From Oceanisphaera avium (lineage in GTDB: Bacteria; Pseudomonadota; Gammaproteobacteria; Enterobacterales; Aeromonadaceae): DNA of 64,000 bases. Positions 9,060-20,135 of this stretch are shown in pieces. The number at the start of each line of letters is the position of its first letter. Position 1 is the first letter of the stretch. The stretch spans positions 2,706,501-2,770,500 of the forward strand of contig NZ_CP021376.1 in NCBI RefSeq assembly GCF_002157875.1, in the 5' to 3' direction. The position numbers and the translations under genes are program-made. The notes beneath the pieces are model-generated. The model was not told the origin of the DNA, searched no databases, and saw nothing but the letters and a program-made list of their open reading frames with translations.

Positions 9060-9517
9060 AGATTGGCAGCAATGCAGGTGCTGCTATCATCATTTTTCCA
9101 AATTACGCGACCATTCTCCTCAGTGCCTAATAATATAAAGGTCTCATCATTAAGCTCATTAGTGGCCGTGGCGGTTATAAGCCAAGTCCCTGAGCTAGCT
9201 CCATCTGCTACTGCTACGCTTGCAACGTAATCAGTGGTGATACCTGAGTCAATTTTTTGAGAGTTAGTAGTCGTATCGTAACCCACGGCGTTATTACCTG
9301 CCGCCATACAGTCGGTGCCGTTAATCTGGACGCAAATATCGATGGCCGTTTTAGCCGGTCCCACGGCGGCAATCACTTCTGAAAAACGAGCGCGCTTTAT
9401 ATAACTTTGGTAAGCAGGGAGGGCAATAACCGCTAAAATTGCGACAATCGCTACAACTATCATCAGTTCGATAAGAGTAAAACCGCCATTAAGGCGTGAA
9501 GGAGTAGGCTTGGTCAT
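9053..9517 (-). CDS. pilA: Type IV major pilin PilA (TapA-like)
   Basis: The prepilin has a 12-residue positively charged leader ending Asn-Gly-Gly, followed by the type IVa signature [16 protein letters not shown] with Phe1 and Glu5. The globular part has cysteines near the start of the variable domain (DICVQ, TDCMA) and a C-terminal disulfide-loop pair (STC...NLC). I choose the ATG at 9517, 154 residues, with AAGGA 7 nt upstream. The ATG at 9547 would lengthen the leader to an atypical 22 residues. The stop overlaps the pilB start, so pilin and ATPase are tightly linked. Confidence 0.93.
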   Translation of the reverse strand: MTKPTPSRLNGGFTLIELMIVVAIVAILAVIALPAYQSYIKRARFSEVIAAVGPAKTAIDICVQINGTDCMAAGNNAVGYDTTTNSQKIDSGITTDYVASVAVADGASSGTWLITATATNELNDETFILLGTEENGRVIWKNDDSSTCIAANLC

Positions 9518-9646
9518 AGAGTCATCCTTGACGATATAGCAACTCATCCTGAGTTGCGGTGTATGTCTTTTAAAAGATAGCTCTAAAAGCGAAAATAACT
9601 ACCTTCACAATGAGACTGACTCTAATGAATCTTTTTTGTAACGCGA

Positions 9647-11824
9647 CTACTCCAGTTGCAGAACAAAGGGGTGGTTAGTGATCACTAAGGAGACTTCATC
9701 TGTGCTACTTAAGTTTTTGATCGCCTCAGCGCCTTGGGTAGGATTATATATTTTTATATTTTCTAAGGATTTTTTAAATTTAATAGTAATGTTAGTGCGA
9801 CTGCCAGTGAAGTTCTCTCCCCAAACAACGAGCATCATAGTGCCATCACTTTTTTGTAATAATAAGTCGTGTACTGTCTCTTGTTGATTTAATATTGAAT
9901 ACTCTAAATCTTGAGTTTCTAAATGCTCACCATGATCGCTAAGAATCGTTGTTAAGTTATGCAAATAATGAGCGGCCAGTCTAGGAGAATAATCTGCTTT
10001 ATAAAAGCCAAAGCTTTGATTACCGCCTTCATCACTTCTATCTCTTAGGATATACATAGCAGTATGACTCCAGCCTCTTTTAAATTGCGCTAGATAAGTC
10101 GACATGTACATAAGTGCTTGCACTTCTTCAGTAATAGAGCCCGAGAGGTTAATTCCTGTTTCTGTCGTTACCTTAGGTAAGTTTAATAATTGGCTCTCAT
10201 CATATCCTGAAAAATGCTTAAGCCAAGTATTACCAAAATTACCGTATAAACCATCTACTGGACTATTTGAAGAGGGATCTGCTGCGCGCCAAGTTTGATT
10301 ATCTTTAATGGCTAAGAAGCTGGGATGGGAAAAATAATTATGACAATTAGCATAATCCGCATATTTAGTGCCGATCGGCATAAGGGTATTAGCGATTTTT
10401 GGTATTTCAAGAAATTGTAAGCCACAGTTATCAGTTTGGGCGCCGGTTTCAGTGGTGCTCCAAACGGGATAGTGGCGCAAAACAGGATGGTTTTTAACGG
10501 CTAAATATAAGTCTCTATGTAGCTTAGCCACGGGTAGCCAGGAGTGAGATTTTCCGCCTTGTTCGCCATTATACGTCACGTCCCAGTTATTAGGTTCATT
10601 ACACCCTTCTATGGCTAGCAAAGCGCCAAAGTCTGCAACGGTTGCTGAACCTGAAATAACACCGTTTATATCTGTCCCACCGCTACCTAGACCAAAACTT
10701 ACTTTTACCTTTGCGTGATCGTAGAGCTTTTTGATTTTGTCTATGGTGCTAGCCGAGTTCGCCGCCCCTGCTACTCTAATCCAACGCGCACCTAAATATT
10801 TACAACAGGCAATCGTATTATCGATATCTTCGCCGCGTCTATAGATAGCGCTATTAACGCCAATACTAGCTAAAAATTTATTTGCGGAGAGTGCGCGAGT
10901 TTTAGTAAAGTCGATAGGTCCAGGCAAGGGTTTAGGTGGGTTGTCTGGATGAACGCCGTCACTGCATCCGCCTAAATTAGAGAGTTTCATACCGGGTTGA
11001 TTACCTATTTCTACAGTCTGCTTAGGATAATCAATTATTCCTTTATCAATTAAGTACCTAACATAACACCAACCATAAGGATGCTTTCCTTTACCTGAAA
11101 TATTGACATGAGGAAGGTTAATTATTTTAACACTGCCGCCAATTTTTTCGATGCTGGCAAGAAAAGTTAATGACTGCCATTTGGTTTTATTTTCAGTGCT
11201 AAAACCGTCAACATAGATATTGCCGCCTACTTCTTTTAAGTTTAAAAAACCAAATTCATAAGAACGATCTCGGCCATGGCCTACAGGAAAAGATATTTCA
11301 AAGTTACCACCTACGTATTCGAGTGCCATGCCCGATGTTTCATTTAGTATTTGGTGAAAGTTGGTGATGATGAAATCACCGTCTACTCTTTTTATGCCAC
11401 TAAAAAATAAACGTTTATACCAGCCGTCATTACCAGAAAATGCCATATTGCATCGGTCGAATACAAAATCTCCTTTAATATGCGTCATATTGTCAGGCAT
11501 AGGATTGCCGTGGCCGTCTTGACCGCGATTAAAGTGATCGGGCCAAGTAATAGCAGGAGCATTGATAAATTTAATACCCCCATTGCAGGTAATATTTTTG
11601 AAAAAGGAGCCCACTCCTGTGACCGGGCTTGCCATCTCTTTAGTCAAGTTTAAGAAGGATACGGTACCCTCTACGCTTAATATTCGGTGATATAATTTAT
11701 CAAATGCACTTTGTGAAACGGCTCCTGTAATAGTGAGGTTGCCAACCGCTTCTTTTTTTCCTGCACCGGCAGCTACAAAATTTTCTATCGCTTGTGAACC
11801 ATCAAGATAAACGTCTAAGTACAT
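9647..11824 (-). CDS. Putative clan-A glycoside hydrolase with L-domain-like N-terminus
   Basis: This 725-residue protein cannot be assigned to a named family by eye. Residues about 25-245 contain repeated short beta-rich units ending in glycine turns (for example IKRVDGDFII, LEYVGGNFEI, LKEVGGNIYV, IEKIGGSVKI), resembling the receptor L-domain solenoid. After a proline-rich linker (294-305), residues about 310-640 look like a TIM-barrel hydrolase: FLASIGVN opening strand, IEGCNEPNNW with candidate acid/base Glu410, HNYF near 495, and TTETG with candidate nucleophile Glu555. A final beta-sandwich follows (650-725). No signal peptide or membrane segment is visible. AAGGAG lies 7 nt before the ATG, which supports the start. 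It sits between ampD and pilA in a block where relatives usually have neither insertion nor hydrolase, and its base composition looks more AT-rich than its neighbours. Transfer is inferred. The catalytic call rests on motif spacing only. Confidence 0.6.
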   Translation of the reverse strand: MYLDVYLDGSQAIENFVAAGAGKKEAVGNLTITGAVSQSAFDKLYHRILSVEGTVSFLNLTKEMASPVTGVGSFFKNITCNGGIKFINAPAITWPDHFNRGQDGHGNPMPDNMTHIKGDFVFDRCNMAFSGNDGWYKRLFFSGIKRVDGDFIITNFHQILNETSGMALEYVGGNFEISFPVGHGRDRSYEFGFLNLKEVGGNIYVDGFSTENKTKWQSLTFLASIEKIGGSVKIINLPHVNISGKGKHPYGWCYVRYLIDKGIIDYPKQTVEIGNQPGMKLSNLGGCSDGVHPDNPPKPLPGPIDFTKTRALSANKFLASIGVNSAIYRRGEDIDNTIACCKYLGARWIRVAGAANSASTIDKIKKLYDHAKVKVSFGLGSGGTDINGVISGSATVADFGALLAIEGCNEPNNWDVTYNGEQGGKSHSWLPVAKLHRDLYLAVKNHPVLRHYPVWSTTETGAQTDNCGLQFLEIPKIANTLMPIGTKYADYANCHNYFSHPSFLAIKDNQTWRAADPSSNSPVDGLYGNFGNTWLKHFSGYDESQLLNLPKVTTETGINLSGSITEEVQALMYMSTYLAQFKRGWSHTAMYILRDRSDEGGNQSFGFYKADYSPRLAAHYLHNLTTILSDHGEHLETQDLEYSILNQQETVHDLLLQKSDGTMMLVVWGENFTGSRTNITIKFKKSLENIKIYNPTQGAEAIKNLSSTDEVSLVITNHPFVLQLE

Positions 11825-11935
11825 AATTTAGCTCCTTCATATCATTAGGGTTAGCTGGTATACGACTTTGCTAGAACATTTATGACTACCTCACTACAGC
11901 CAATAAGCCATAGCGATAAAACTGAGAACGTTAGG

Positions 11936-12478
11936 CTATTTAACTTGGTTCCAATCAAATCCTACACCAGGATCCGTCTTTCTGCCGGGTGCTATGTCGC
12001 TGTGTCCCACTATGTGCTTGGTAGTGATGCGAGGGAAGCGGGTCTGAATAAGTTGAATAAGTTTGTTAAGTGATTGATATTGCTCAGGTGTGAAGCTGTC
12101 TGTGTCTGTGCCTTCAAGCTCAATACCAATAGCAAAATCATTGCAGCGCTCGCGACCTTGAAAGTTAGACTGGCCTGCATGCCAAGCACGCTGTAATAAA
12201 GAAACGTATTGTACTAACTCGCCGTCTCGTCTGATCAGACAATGAGCTGAAACTTTAAGATGTTGAATACCAGCGAAGTAAGCATCATCACTGGGATCCA
12301 GCTGCCCTAAAAAAAGTTGATCGATATAAGGGCCACCATATTTACCTGGCGGTAAGCTAATGCTGTGGATCACTAACAGCGAGATTTCTTGCTCTGGTCT
12401 GTCATCAAAGTGGGGAGAGGGGCAGTGGCGTGCTGGCTCTAGCCAGCCATCATCAGTTAACATCAAGGTTGAGGTCAT
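11936..12478 (-). CDS. ampD: 1,6-anhydro-N-acetylmuramyl-L-alanine amidase AmpD
   Basis: AmpD is the cytoplasmic zinc amidase that cuts the stem peptide from anhydro-muropeptides during cell-wall recycling, which also keeps AmpR-controlled beta-lactamase genes quiet. Amidase_2 features are visible: the ligand His in LLVIHSISLPPG, the HCLIRRDGELVQYV strand, and the GHSDIAPGRKTDPG motif carrying the other zinc-site His and Asp. I choose the ATG at 12478 (180 residues, close to the family norm). The TTG at 12535 would add 19 unlikely residues, although no strong ribosome binding site favours either. Confidence 0.93.
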   Translation of the reverse strand: MTSTLMLTDDGWLEPARHCPSPHFDDRPEQEISLLVIHSISLPPGKYGGPYIDQLFLGQLDPSDDAYFAGIQHLKVSAHCLIRRDGELVQYVSLLQRAWHAGQSNFQGRERCNDFAIGIELEGTDTDSFTPEQYQSLNKLIQLIQTRFPRITTKHIVGHSDIAPGRKTDPGVGFDWNQVK

Positions 12479-12599
12479 TTTTTTGGGTCTCAATTGAGTT
12501 ATATAATTAAAAGTTAGCGTATAAACTCGTCCCAAGCGATGCCATTTGGCAATATATTTAAAGCCTTAGCGGCTTAGAGACAAATCAAGGAGTCGCCAA

Positions 12600-13103
12600 A
12601 TGAGTCAGCATATGGATACCCAGCGCCGCTTAGGTCGCATTATGTGGCTTATCGCTTGGGGGTTGGCCCTTGCGCTATTAACTTGGTTTTTTCAGCAAAA
12701 ATTGCAACATGATAACAATCCTAACCAAAGCGTTCGCCAGCTCGATGCACAAACTATTGTCTTAGCACAAAACAAACGCGGCCATTATGTCGCCACGGGT
12801 CACATTAATGGTCAAGAAGTGGTGTTCTTGCTAGATACGGGCGCCACCCAAGTTGCTATTCCACAAGGCTTAGCTAAGAAACTGGGGCTTAAAAAGGGAC
12901 ACGAGCTGGGTCTAAATACCGCCGCCGGTGTGGTGGTTGGCCATACCACGCGCGTTAAAAATTTATCTTTTGGACCCTTCACTTTGCACAATTTGAGTGC
13001 GGTAATCATGCCCAGTGATAGCGATGAAATATTGCTAGGGATGAATGCACTGCGCCAGTTTGAGCTTATTCAGCGTAATGGTGAGCTGACTATTCGCCGC
13101 TGA
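12600..13103 (+). CDS. Membrane-anchored retropepsin-like aspartic protease (TIGR02281 type)
   Basis: The 167-residue protein has one N-terminal transmembrane helix (about residues 14-32, after a short basic cytoplasmic tail) and a single retropepsin-like domain. Its active-site motif is FLLDTGATQVAIP, and the late ILLGMNAL strand is the usual flap/Psi-loop partner. Single-domain enzymes of this clan must dimerise to be active. The domain should face the periplasm. AAGGAG lies upstream of the ATG. It is divergent from ampD and upstream of nadC, a position shared with several gammaproteobacteria. The substrate is unknown. Confidence 0.85.
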   Translation: MSQHMDTQRRLGRIMWLIAWGLALALLTWFFQQKLQHDNNPNQSVRQLDAQTIVLAQNKRGHYVATGHINGQEVVFLLDTGATQVAIPQGLAKKLGLKKGHELGLNTAAGVVVGHTTRVKNLSFGPFTLHNLSAVIMPSDSDEILLGMNALRQFELIQRNGELTIRR

Positions 13104-13311
13104 AAAAGTATCAATCCAAAAGAATAAATAGCAAAACTGTTTTTGCTACAAAGTCTACGTAAAACGCCAAAAAACTTTGATGAGATAAGAGCGACAACTG
13201 ATTAAAGTAACAGTCAAATCTGGATTAATAGTGAAGAGTGCTTTGGCCTATGCCCTGCACTTTAAAACTGGTTTTCTTAAGCTTTTAAGTGAAGCCAATA
13301 TAAACAGCTAA

Positions 13312-14217
<906 letters not shown>

Positions 14218-14309
14218 TTAATAATAGCGCCAAGCATTATGGCTAGTGCTGTGTTGGTTTGATAGTGAAGCCGGCTCTTCGGTGAACTGCACTTAGGGGA
14301 GCGGTATAC

Positions 14310-14459
14310 ATGTATGTTTTACTTAGCAGTATCGGCCGTTTAAAACAGCCCGTGTTGGGGCTTTATGGTGTTTTAACTGGATACTTGGCGTCGGGCGCTC
14401 GGCGCTATTTAACGTCATTATCAATTATTCTGATTTGCCTTTTTCTCAGACTCGGCTAG
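14310..14459 (+). CDS. Possible 49-residue hydrophobic small protein
   Basis: An ATG at 14310 is preceded by AGGGGAG at a good distance (about 8 nt) and opens a 49-codon frame ending at TAG 14457-14459. The product has basic residues in its middle (GARRYL) and a hydrophobic C-terminus (SLSIILICLFLRLG) that could form a short membrane helix. I do not recognise it. It could equally be a leader peptide for pdhR or chance. There is no supporting homology visible, so this is a tentative call. Confidence 0.25.
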   Translation: MYVLLSSIGRLKQPVLGLYGVLTGYLASGARRYLTSLSIILICLFLRLG

Positions 14460-14525
14460 GTTAAGAGCGCGGTAAAATAAAGTTGACGATTTTTTACGCT
14501 ATTGTATTCAAATTAGCTTAATTTA

Positions 14526-14552
14526 TTGGACATTTTCGGTGTGTAATGATAC
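14526..14552 (+). promoter_or_regulatory. Candidate pdhR operon promoter
   Basis: TTGGAC (14526-14531) is followed after 15 nt by TGATAC (14547-14552), giving a start near the PdhR operator. In Escherichia coli the PdhR box sits just downstream of the -10 element of this operon, and the layout here matches. The 15-nt spacing is short, and the alternative promoter at 14483-14510 is also plausible. Confidence 0.4.
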
Positions 14553-14570
14553 CTTTTTTTAACAGTGTAA

Positions 14571-14585
14571 ATTGGTCTTACCAAT
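14571..14585 (+). promoter_or_regulatory. PdhR operator
   Basis: ATTGGTCTTACCAAT is a perfect ATTGGT-N3-ACCAAT palindrome. It matches the known PdhR box, for which the Escherichia coli site is the model. It lies 13 nt before the pdhR start codon, so the repressor should control its own gene and the downstream aceEF genes, with pyruvate as the known inducer. Confidence 0.88.
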
Positions 14586-14598
14586 ATAGTCGAGTTAA

Positions 14599-15360
14599 AT
14601 GTCGAATCAGCGTATCAAACAACCTAAACTTGCCGACACTATCGCCGCTAAAATTGAGCAAATGATAGTAGAAGGTAGCTTACAGCCCGGACAGCGCTTG
14701 CTGCCCGAGCGTGAGCTTGCCGAGCAGTACGCCGTATCTCGGCCGTCGGTAAGAGAGGCCATTCAATTGCTGGAGGCAAGAGGCTTGGTTTCTCGACGTC
14801 AAGGTGGCGGTACTTACGTACAGAACGCTTTGACTAAAGGGTTGGCTGATCCTTTGTTTCAGTTGCTAGCGGAACATCCAGAGTCACAATATGACATGCT
14901 GGAGTTTCGCCATACCATGGAAGGTATCTCCGCTTTTTATGCCGCCATGCGCGGTAATGAAGCTGACTTCGATGCTATTCGCGACGCACAGTTAGCCATA
15001 GTAAAAGCACAAGAACTAGGTGATTTACCTGGTGAGGCTAAGGCCGCCGCCGAATTTTATATTGCGGTAGCGGCAGCGGCGCATAATGTGGTGTTGCTGC
15101 ATTTGTTACGCGCCATGCAGCCATTGCTTGAGTCTAGTATCTTGCGCAATATCAAAATTTTAAATCGACGTATTGGTATGGTGGAAAAGATCCGAGTGCA
15201 CCGCGCCAATCTAATCCAAACCATACTGTCACGAGAGCCGGAACAAGCCAGAGATGCATGTCATGATCATCTGGCTTTTATTGAAGAAACTCTGCAAGAC
15301 ATTCAGCGTGAAGAGAGCCGAATTGAACGTTCTCAGCGCCGATATCGACAGCAGGAATAA
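14599..15360 (+). CDS. pdhR: Pyruvate dehydrogenase complex repressor PdhR
   Basis: This GntR-family regulator of the FadR subfamily has 253 residues, the expected length. The N-terminal winged helix-turn-helix includes LLPERELAEQYAVSRPSVREAIQLLEARGLV. The C-terminal FCD helical domain (about 95-240) binds pyruvate in the family and ends in a basic tail. It begins 13 nt after the PdhR operator and is followed 61 nt later by aceE. The ribosome binding site is weak (GAG about 6 nt upstream), which may keep repressor levels low. That last point is inference. Confidence 0.95.
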   Translation: MSNQRIKQPKLADTIAAKIEQMIVEGSLQPGQRLLPERELAEQYAVSRPSVREAIQLLEARGLVSRRQGGGTYVQNALTKGLADPLFQLLAEHPESQYDMLEFRHTMEGISAFYAAMRGNEADFDAIRDAQLAIVKAQELGDLPGEAKAAAEFYIAVAAAAHNVVLLHLLRAMQPLLESSILRNIKILNRRIGMVEKIRVHRANLIQTILSREPEQARDACHDHLAFIEETLQDIQREESRIERSQRRYRQQE

Positions 15361-15421
15361 CAATGCCTTCGGCACTGATGAAACCCATGGGCATGAGCCC
15401 CAAACGAGATAGGAAACAGCC

Positions 15422-18082
15422 ATGTCTGATATCCTGAATAACGATGTGGATTCAATAGAAACTCAAGAGTGGTTAGACGCTCTGGAGTCGTTGATCCGTC
15501 AAGAAGGACCTGAGCGCGCCCAGTATATTTATGAGCGTCTCACCACTAAAGCCATTAAATCCGGTGTAGCAGTGGCCAGAAATGCCCACTCAGACTACGT
15601 TAACAGCATTAAGTCTGAAGACGAAACTGAGTACCCGGGTAACTGGGATCTGGAACGTCGTATCCGCGCTATTATCCGCTGGAACTCAGTGATGATCGTG
15701 TTACGCGCCTCTAGAAAAGATCTGGATTTGGGTGGCCACATGGCTTCTTACTCATCCAGTGCCACCATGTATGAAGTAGGCTTTAACCACTTCTACCGCG
15801 GCCCGAACGAAAAAGACACTGGCGACTTGGTATTCTTCCAAGGCCATATCTCGCCCGGCATCTATGCTCGTGCGTTTGTTGAAGGTCGTTTGACTGCCGC
15901 TCAGTTGGATATGTTCCGTCAAGAAGTAGACGGCGTAGGTATTCCTTCTTACCCGCACCCTAAATTGATGCCTACTTTCTGGCAGTTCCCGACCGTTTCT
16001 ATGGGTCTGGGTCCATTGAACGCGATTTATCAAGCGCGTTTCCAGAAGTACCTGACTAACCGTGGTCTGAAAGACTGTTCTGAGCAGCGCGTTTACGCCT
16101 ACTTAGGTGACGGTGAAATGGATGAGCCAGAGTCCAAAGGTGTGATCACCATCGCGGCTCGCGAAAAACTGGACAACCTGTGCTTCGTGATTAACTGTAA
16201 CCTACAGCGCTTAGATGGCCCTGTTATTGGTAACGGTAAGATCATTAACGAGCTAGACGGTATCTTCACCGGTGCTGGCTGGAACGTGGTTAAGGTTATC
16301 TGGGGCCGTCGTTGGGACGAGCTGATCGCTAAAGATAAGAGCGGCAAGCTAATCCAATTGATGAACGAAACCCTTGATGGTGACTATCAGACCTTTAAGT
16401 CGAAAGACGGCGCTTATGTGCGTGAGCACTTCTTCGGTAAATATCCTGAGACCCTAGAGTTGGTTAAAGATATGACCGACGAAGAGATCTTCTCACTCAA
16501 CCGTGGTGGTCACGATCCAGCGAAAATGTATGCTGCGTACAAAAATGCTGCCGAGACCAAAGGTAAGCCGACTGTTATCTTGGCCAAAACCGTTAAAGGT
16601 TACGGCATGGGTGACGCGGCCGAAGGCAAGAATATTGCCCACCAGGTTAAGAACATGGACATGACGTCCGTTAAACACTTCCGTGACCGCTTCAACCTGG
16701 AAGTGAGCGACGAAGACATCCAAGACTTGCCTTACATCGAGCTTAAAGAAGGATCTCGTGAATACGAATACCTGCATGCTCGTCGTAAAGCGCTGAAAGG
16801 CTACTTGCCACAGCGTTTAGAGAAGTCTACTCAGCCGTTAACTATTCCTGAACTGTCTGAGTTTGAGTCACTGTTAGGCGAGCAAAAGCGTGAAGTATCC
16901 ACCACCATGGCCTTCGTGCGTGCGCTAAACATCATGCTAAAGAACAAGTCCATTGGTGAGCGCATCGTGCCCATCTTGGCCGACGAAGCCCGTACCTTTG
17001 GTATGGAAGGTCTGTTCCGTCAAATCGGTATCTACAGCCCGAACGGTCAGCAATACACGCCGCAAGACCGTGAGCAAGTTGCTTATTACAAAGAAGACAT
17101 CAAAGGTCAGGTACTGCAAGAAGGTATCAACGAGCTGGGTGCCACTTCTTCATGGTTAGCCGCTGCCACTTCTTACAGCACCAACGACTTCCCGATGATT
17201 CCGTTCTACATCTACTACTCGATGTTCGGTTTCCAACGTGTTGGTGACTTGTGCTGGGCTGCCGGTGACCAACGTGCCCGCGGCTTTATGATTGGCGGTA
17301 CCTCAGGTCGTACAACCTTGAACGGTGAAGGTTTGCAACACGAAGATGGCCACAGCCATATTCAAGCCGGTGTTATCCCTAGCTGCATTACTTACGATCC
17401 AACGTACGTATATGAAGTTGCGGTTATCGTACAAGACGGCTTGCGTCGTATGTACGGTCCTAACCCAGAAGACATCTACTACTACATCACGACCTTGAAC
17501 GAAAACTACCATCAGCCTGCTATGCCAGAAGGCGTGGAAGAAGGTATTCGCAAGGGTATCTATAAGTTAGATACAGTGGCTGGTAAGAAAGGCAAAGTAC
17601 AGCTGATGGGCTCAGGTACTATCTTAAACGATGTGCGTGCTGCTGCAGCTATCTTGGCTGACGAGTACGGCATTGGTTCTGACGTATACAGTGTGCCTTC
17701 TTTCAACGAATTGACCCGTGATGGTCAAGATGTTGAGCGCTGGAACATGCTGCACCCAACTTCCGATGCCCGCGTACCTTACATCGCACAAGTCATGGGC
17801 ACTGAGCCTGCGATTGCTGCGACCGACTACATGAAGAACTATGCAGAACAAGTTCGCGCTTTCATGCCGTCTGTAAGCTATAAAGTACTGGGTACCGATG
17901 GTTTTGGCCGTTCAGACAGCCGTGAAAACCTGCGTCGCCACTTTGAAGTCAACAAGCATTACATCGTAATTGCTGCACTGACCGAGTTGGCTAAGCAAGG
18001 TACGCTGGATAAGAAAGTGGTTGCTGATGCCATCGCGAAATACGGCATTGACGCTGATAAGATCAACCCGCTGTACGCATAA
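15422..18082 (+). CDS. aceE: Pyruvate dehydrogenase E1 component AceE
   Basis: AceE is the thiamine-diphosphate-dependent homodimeric E1 that decarboxylates pyruvate and acetylates the lipoyl arms of AceF. The 886 residues match the usual 887. The ThDP/Mg motif [10 protein letters not shown] opens the first half. The transketolase-like central part contains [18 protein letters not shown] and the loop [20 protein letters not shown], which carries active-site histidines. AGGAAA lies 6 nt upstream of the ATG. Codon choice changes towards highly expressed preferences compared with pdhR, as expected for an abundant enzyme. Confidence 0.98.
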   Translation: MSDILNNDVDSIETQEWLDALESLIRQEGPERAQYIYERLTTKAIKSGVAVARNAHSDYVNSIKSEDETEYPGNWDLERRIRAIIRWNSVMIVLRASRKDLDLGGHMASYSSSATMYEVGFNHFYRGPNEKDTGDLVFFQGHISPGIYARAFVEGRLTAAQLDMFRQEVDGVGIPSYPHPKLMPTFWQFPTVSMGLGPLNAIYQARFQKYLTNRGLKDCSEQRVYAYLGDGEMDEPESKGVITIAAREKLDNLCFVINCNLQRLDGPVIGNGKIINELDGIFTGAGWNVVKVIWGRRWDELIAKDKSGKLIQLMNETLDGDYQTFKSKDGAYVREHFFGKYPETLELVKDMTDEEIFSLNRGGHDPAKMYAAYKNAAETKGKPTVILAKTVKGYGMGDAAEGKNIAHQVKNMDMTSVKHFRDRFNLEVSDEDIQDLPYIELKEGSREYEYLHARRKALKGYLPQRLEKSTQPLTIPELSEFESLLGEQKREVSTTMAFVRALNIMLKNKSIGERIVPILADEARTFGMEGLFRQIGIYSPNGQQYTPQDREQVAYYKEDIKGQVLQEGINELGATSSWLAAATSYSTNDFPMIPFYIYYSMFGFQRVGDLCWAAGDQRARGFMIGGTSGRTTLNGEGLQHEDGHSHIQAGVIPSCITYDPTYVYEVAVIVQDGLRRMYGPNPEDIYYYITTLNENYHQPAMPEGVEEGIRKGIYKLDTVAGKKGKVQLMGSGTILNDVRAAAAILADEYGIGSDVYSVPSFNELTRDGQDVERWNMLHPTSDARVPYIAQVMGTEPAIAATDYMKNYAEQVRAFMPSVSYKVLGTDGFGRSDSRENLRRHFEVNKHYIVIAALTELAKQGTLDKKVVADAIAKYGIDADKINPLYA

Positions 18083-18093
18083 AGGGGCAATAC

Positions 18094-19989
18094 ATGTCTA
18101 AAGATATTCTGGTGCCAGATATCGGCACAGACGAAGTAGAAGTGACTGAAATCATGGTGGCCGTGGGCGACCGTGTGGAATTAGAGCAGTCTCTACTTAC
18201 TGTGGAAGGCGATAAAGCCTCTATGGAAATACCGGCCCCAAGTGCGGGTGTGGTTAAAGAAATTAAAATCGCTATCGGTGATTCGGTTAACACTGGATCT
18301 TTAATCATGGTTTTTGAAGCAGAAGAGGGCGGCGCTGCCGCCCCAGCTAAGCAAGAGTCTGCACCTGCTGCACAAGCAGCAAGTGCCGCCCCTGCCGCTG
18401 CTTCGCGTCAAGACATCGCCGTTCCTGATATTGGTGACGACGAAGTTGAAGTCACCGAAATCAACGTGGCCGTGGGCGATACCGTCACCGAAGAGCAGAC
18501 GCTGATCGGCGTAGAAGGCGATAAGGCTTCTATGGAAATCCCGTCTCCTGCAGCCGGTAAAGTGGTTGAAATCTTGGTTGCCGTTGGCGACACAGTGAAA
18601 ACTGGCTCACAAATCATGGTCTTTGAAGTTGCCGGTGGCGCCGCTCCTGCAGCAGAAGCTCCCGCGGCATCGACAGCAGCACCAGCAACCGCGAGCGCAC
18701 CGCAAGCTAAAGACGTGAACGTACCAGACATTGGCGGTGATGAAGTTGAAGTCACTGAAGTCATGGTTGCGGTAGGTGACACCGTTGAAGCTGAACAGTC
18801 GATTCTCAACGTAGAAGGCGATAAAGCTTCTATGGAAGTACCGGCCCCGTTTGGTGGTGTAGTTAAAGAAATCAAGATTGCGGTGGGCGATAAGGTTAAC
18901 ACCGGTTCTTTGGTGATGGTCTTTGAAGTGGCAGGTGAAGCACCAAAAGCTGAAGCGCCAAAAGCGGCTCCTGCTCAAGCAGCTGCCCCTGCTCCTGCGG
19001 CACAAAAAGCGGCACCTGCTGCAAGTGCGCCTGCTGCTAAAGCTGAGTTTGTTGAGAACAACGCGTATGTACACGCCACGCCTGTGGTTCGTCGCTTAGC
19101 TCGTGAGTTTGGTGTTGACCTATCTAAGGTTGCTGCCACCGGTCCTAAGAGCCGTATTCTAAAAGAAGACGTGCAAGGCTACGTGAAAGGCATCATCAAG
19201 CAAGTTGCTGGTCAACCTGCCGGTGTTGCAGTTGCGGGCGGCGGTATGTCGGTATTGGCATGGCCTAAAGTAGATTTCGCTAAGTTTGGTGAAATCGAAG
19301 AAGTGGCGATGACACGCATTCAGAAGATTTCGGGTCCTAACTTGCATCGTAACTGGGTGAAAATCCCCCACGTAACGCAGTTTGACGAAACCGACATCAC
19401 TGAACTGGAGGCATTCCGTAAAACTGAAAACGCCATCGCCGAAAAGCAAAAGCTGGGTTATAAGATTTCCCCGCTGATCTTTATCATGAAGGCAGCTGCT
19501 AAAGCGTTGGAAGCGTATCCGAAGTTCTGCTCTTCATTATCACAAGACGAACAGTCTTTAATTATGAAGAAATACATCCACATCGGTGTGGCGGTTGATA
19601 CGCCAAACGGATTGGTTGTGCCTGTGGTACGTGACGTGAATAAGAAAGGCATTCGCGAACTGGCCATTGAGCTGGGTGAAATCTCTAAGAAAGCCCGTGA
19701 AGGCAAGCTAACCGGCGCCGACATGCAAGGTGGTTGCTTCACTATTTCGTCTTTAGGCGGCATAGGTGGCACTCAATTCACGCCTATCGTGAATGCACCT
19801 GAAGTGGCTATTCTTGGCGTATCTAAATCAGGCATGAAGCCGGTTTGGAACGGTAAAGAGTTTGAGCCTCGTTTGATGCAGCCACTGGCTCTGTCTTATG
19901 ACCACCGTGTGATTGACGGCGCCGATGGTGCTCGTTTTATTACCATGCTAAGTGGTGTGTTAAGCGACCTTCGTCGTTTAGCCCTTTAA
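18094..19989 (+). CDS. aceF: Dihydrolipoyllysine acetyltransferase AceF, three lipoyl domains
   Basis: AceF is the E2 core of pyruvate dehydrogenase. The 631-residue protein has three tandem lipoyl domains, each with EGDKASME; the lipoylated lysines are K41, K144 and K244. Alanine/proline-rich flexible linkers separate them. A peripheral subunit-binding domain follows ([19 protein letters not shown], near 325-360), and the catalytic domain ends with the active-site motif [15 protein letters not shown]. It starts 11 bp after aceE. The repeated linkers make this region prone to misassembly, but the reading frame here is intact. Confidence 0.98.
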   Translation: MSKDILVPDIGTDEVEVTEIMVAVGDRVELEQSLLTVEGDKASMEIPAPSAGVVKEIKIAIGDSVNTGSLIMVFEAEEGGAAAPAKQESAPAAQAASAAPAAASRQDIAVPDIGDDEVEVTEINVAVGDTVTEEQTLIGVEGDKASMEIPSPAAGKVVEILVAVGDTVKTGSQIMVFEVAGGAAPAAEAPAASTAAPATASAPQAKDVNVPDIGGDEVEVTEVMVAVGDTVEAEQSILNVEGDKASMEVPAPFGGVVKEIKIAVGDKVNTGSLVMVFEVAGEAPKAEAPKAAPAQAAAPAPAAQKAAPAASAPAAKAEFVENNAYVHATPVVRRLAREFGVDLSKVAATGPKSRILKEDVQGYVKGIIKQVAGQPAGVAVAGGGMSVLAWPKVDFAKFGEIEEVAMTRIQKISGPNLHRNWVKIPHVTQFDETDITELEAFRKTENAIAEKQKLGYKISPLIFIMKAAAKALEAYPKFCSSLSQDEQSLIMKKYIHIGVAVDTPNGLVVPVVRDVNKKGIRELAIELGEISKKAREGKLTGADMQGGCFTISSLGGIGGTQFTPIVNAPEVAILGVSKSGMKPVWNGKEFEPRLMQPLALSYDHRVIDGADGARFITMLSGVLSDLRRLAL

Positions 19990-19997
19990 TGTGACAA

Positions 19998-20020
19998 GGT
20001 GGGCAATAGCCCGCCTTTTT
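19998..20020 (+). terminator. Hairpin between aceF and lpdA
   Basis: GGTGGGC pairs with GCCCGCC around an AATA loop, with one G-T pair, followed by TTTTT. It looks like an intrinsic, perhaps partial, terminator. Lpd is shared with other complexes and is often transcribed separately as well as with aceEF, so a leaky terminator here is sensible. Confidence 0.7.
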
Positions 20021-20135
20021 ACTTTCTTTTCTAAGATAGAACAGTAAACTTTGCCCCGTTAAGCGCTGTGGTCGTATTGAGCTTAAGGCTTTATCACCTG
20101 CCTAGACGGGACAAAAAATCATAATAGAGGTCACC

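Larger units (their letters stand above)
14218..14598. other. pdhR upstream region
   Basis: These 381 bp contain the control region of the pyruvate dehydrogenase operon. A possible 49-codon reading frame with a Shine-Dalgarno lies at 14310-14459. A candidate promoter is TTGACG (14483-14488), 16 nt, TATTCA (14505-14510). A second candidate is at 14526-14552, followed by the PdhR operator at 14571-14585. A weak hairpin (AGCCC/GGGCT, near 14347-14362) lies inside the small frame. Confidence 0.6.

Noticed and set aside
18408..19074. Long antisense frames opposite aceF
   Set aside because: They are created by the alanine-rich repeated codons of the lipoyl domains and linkers.
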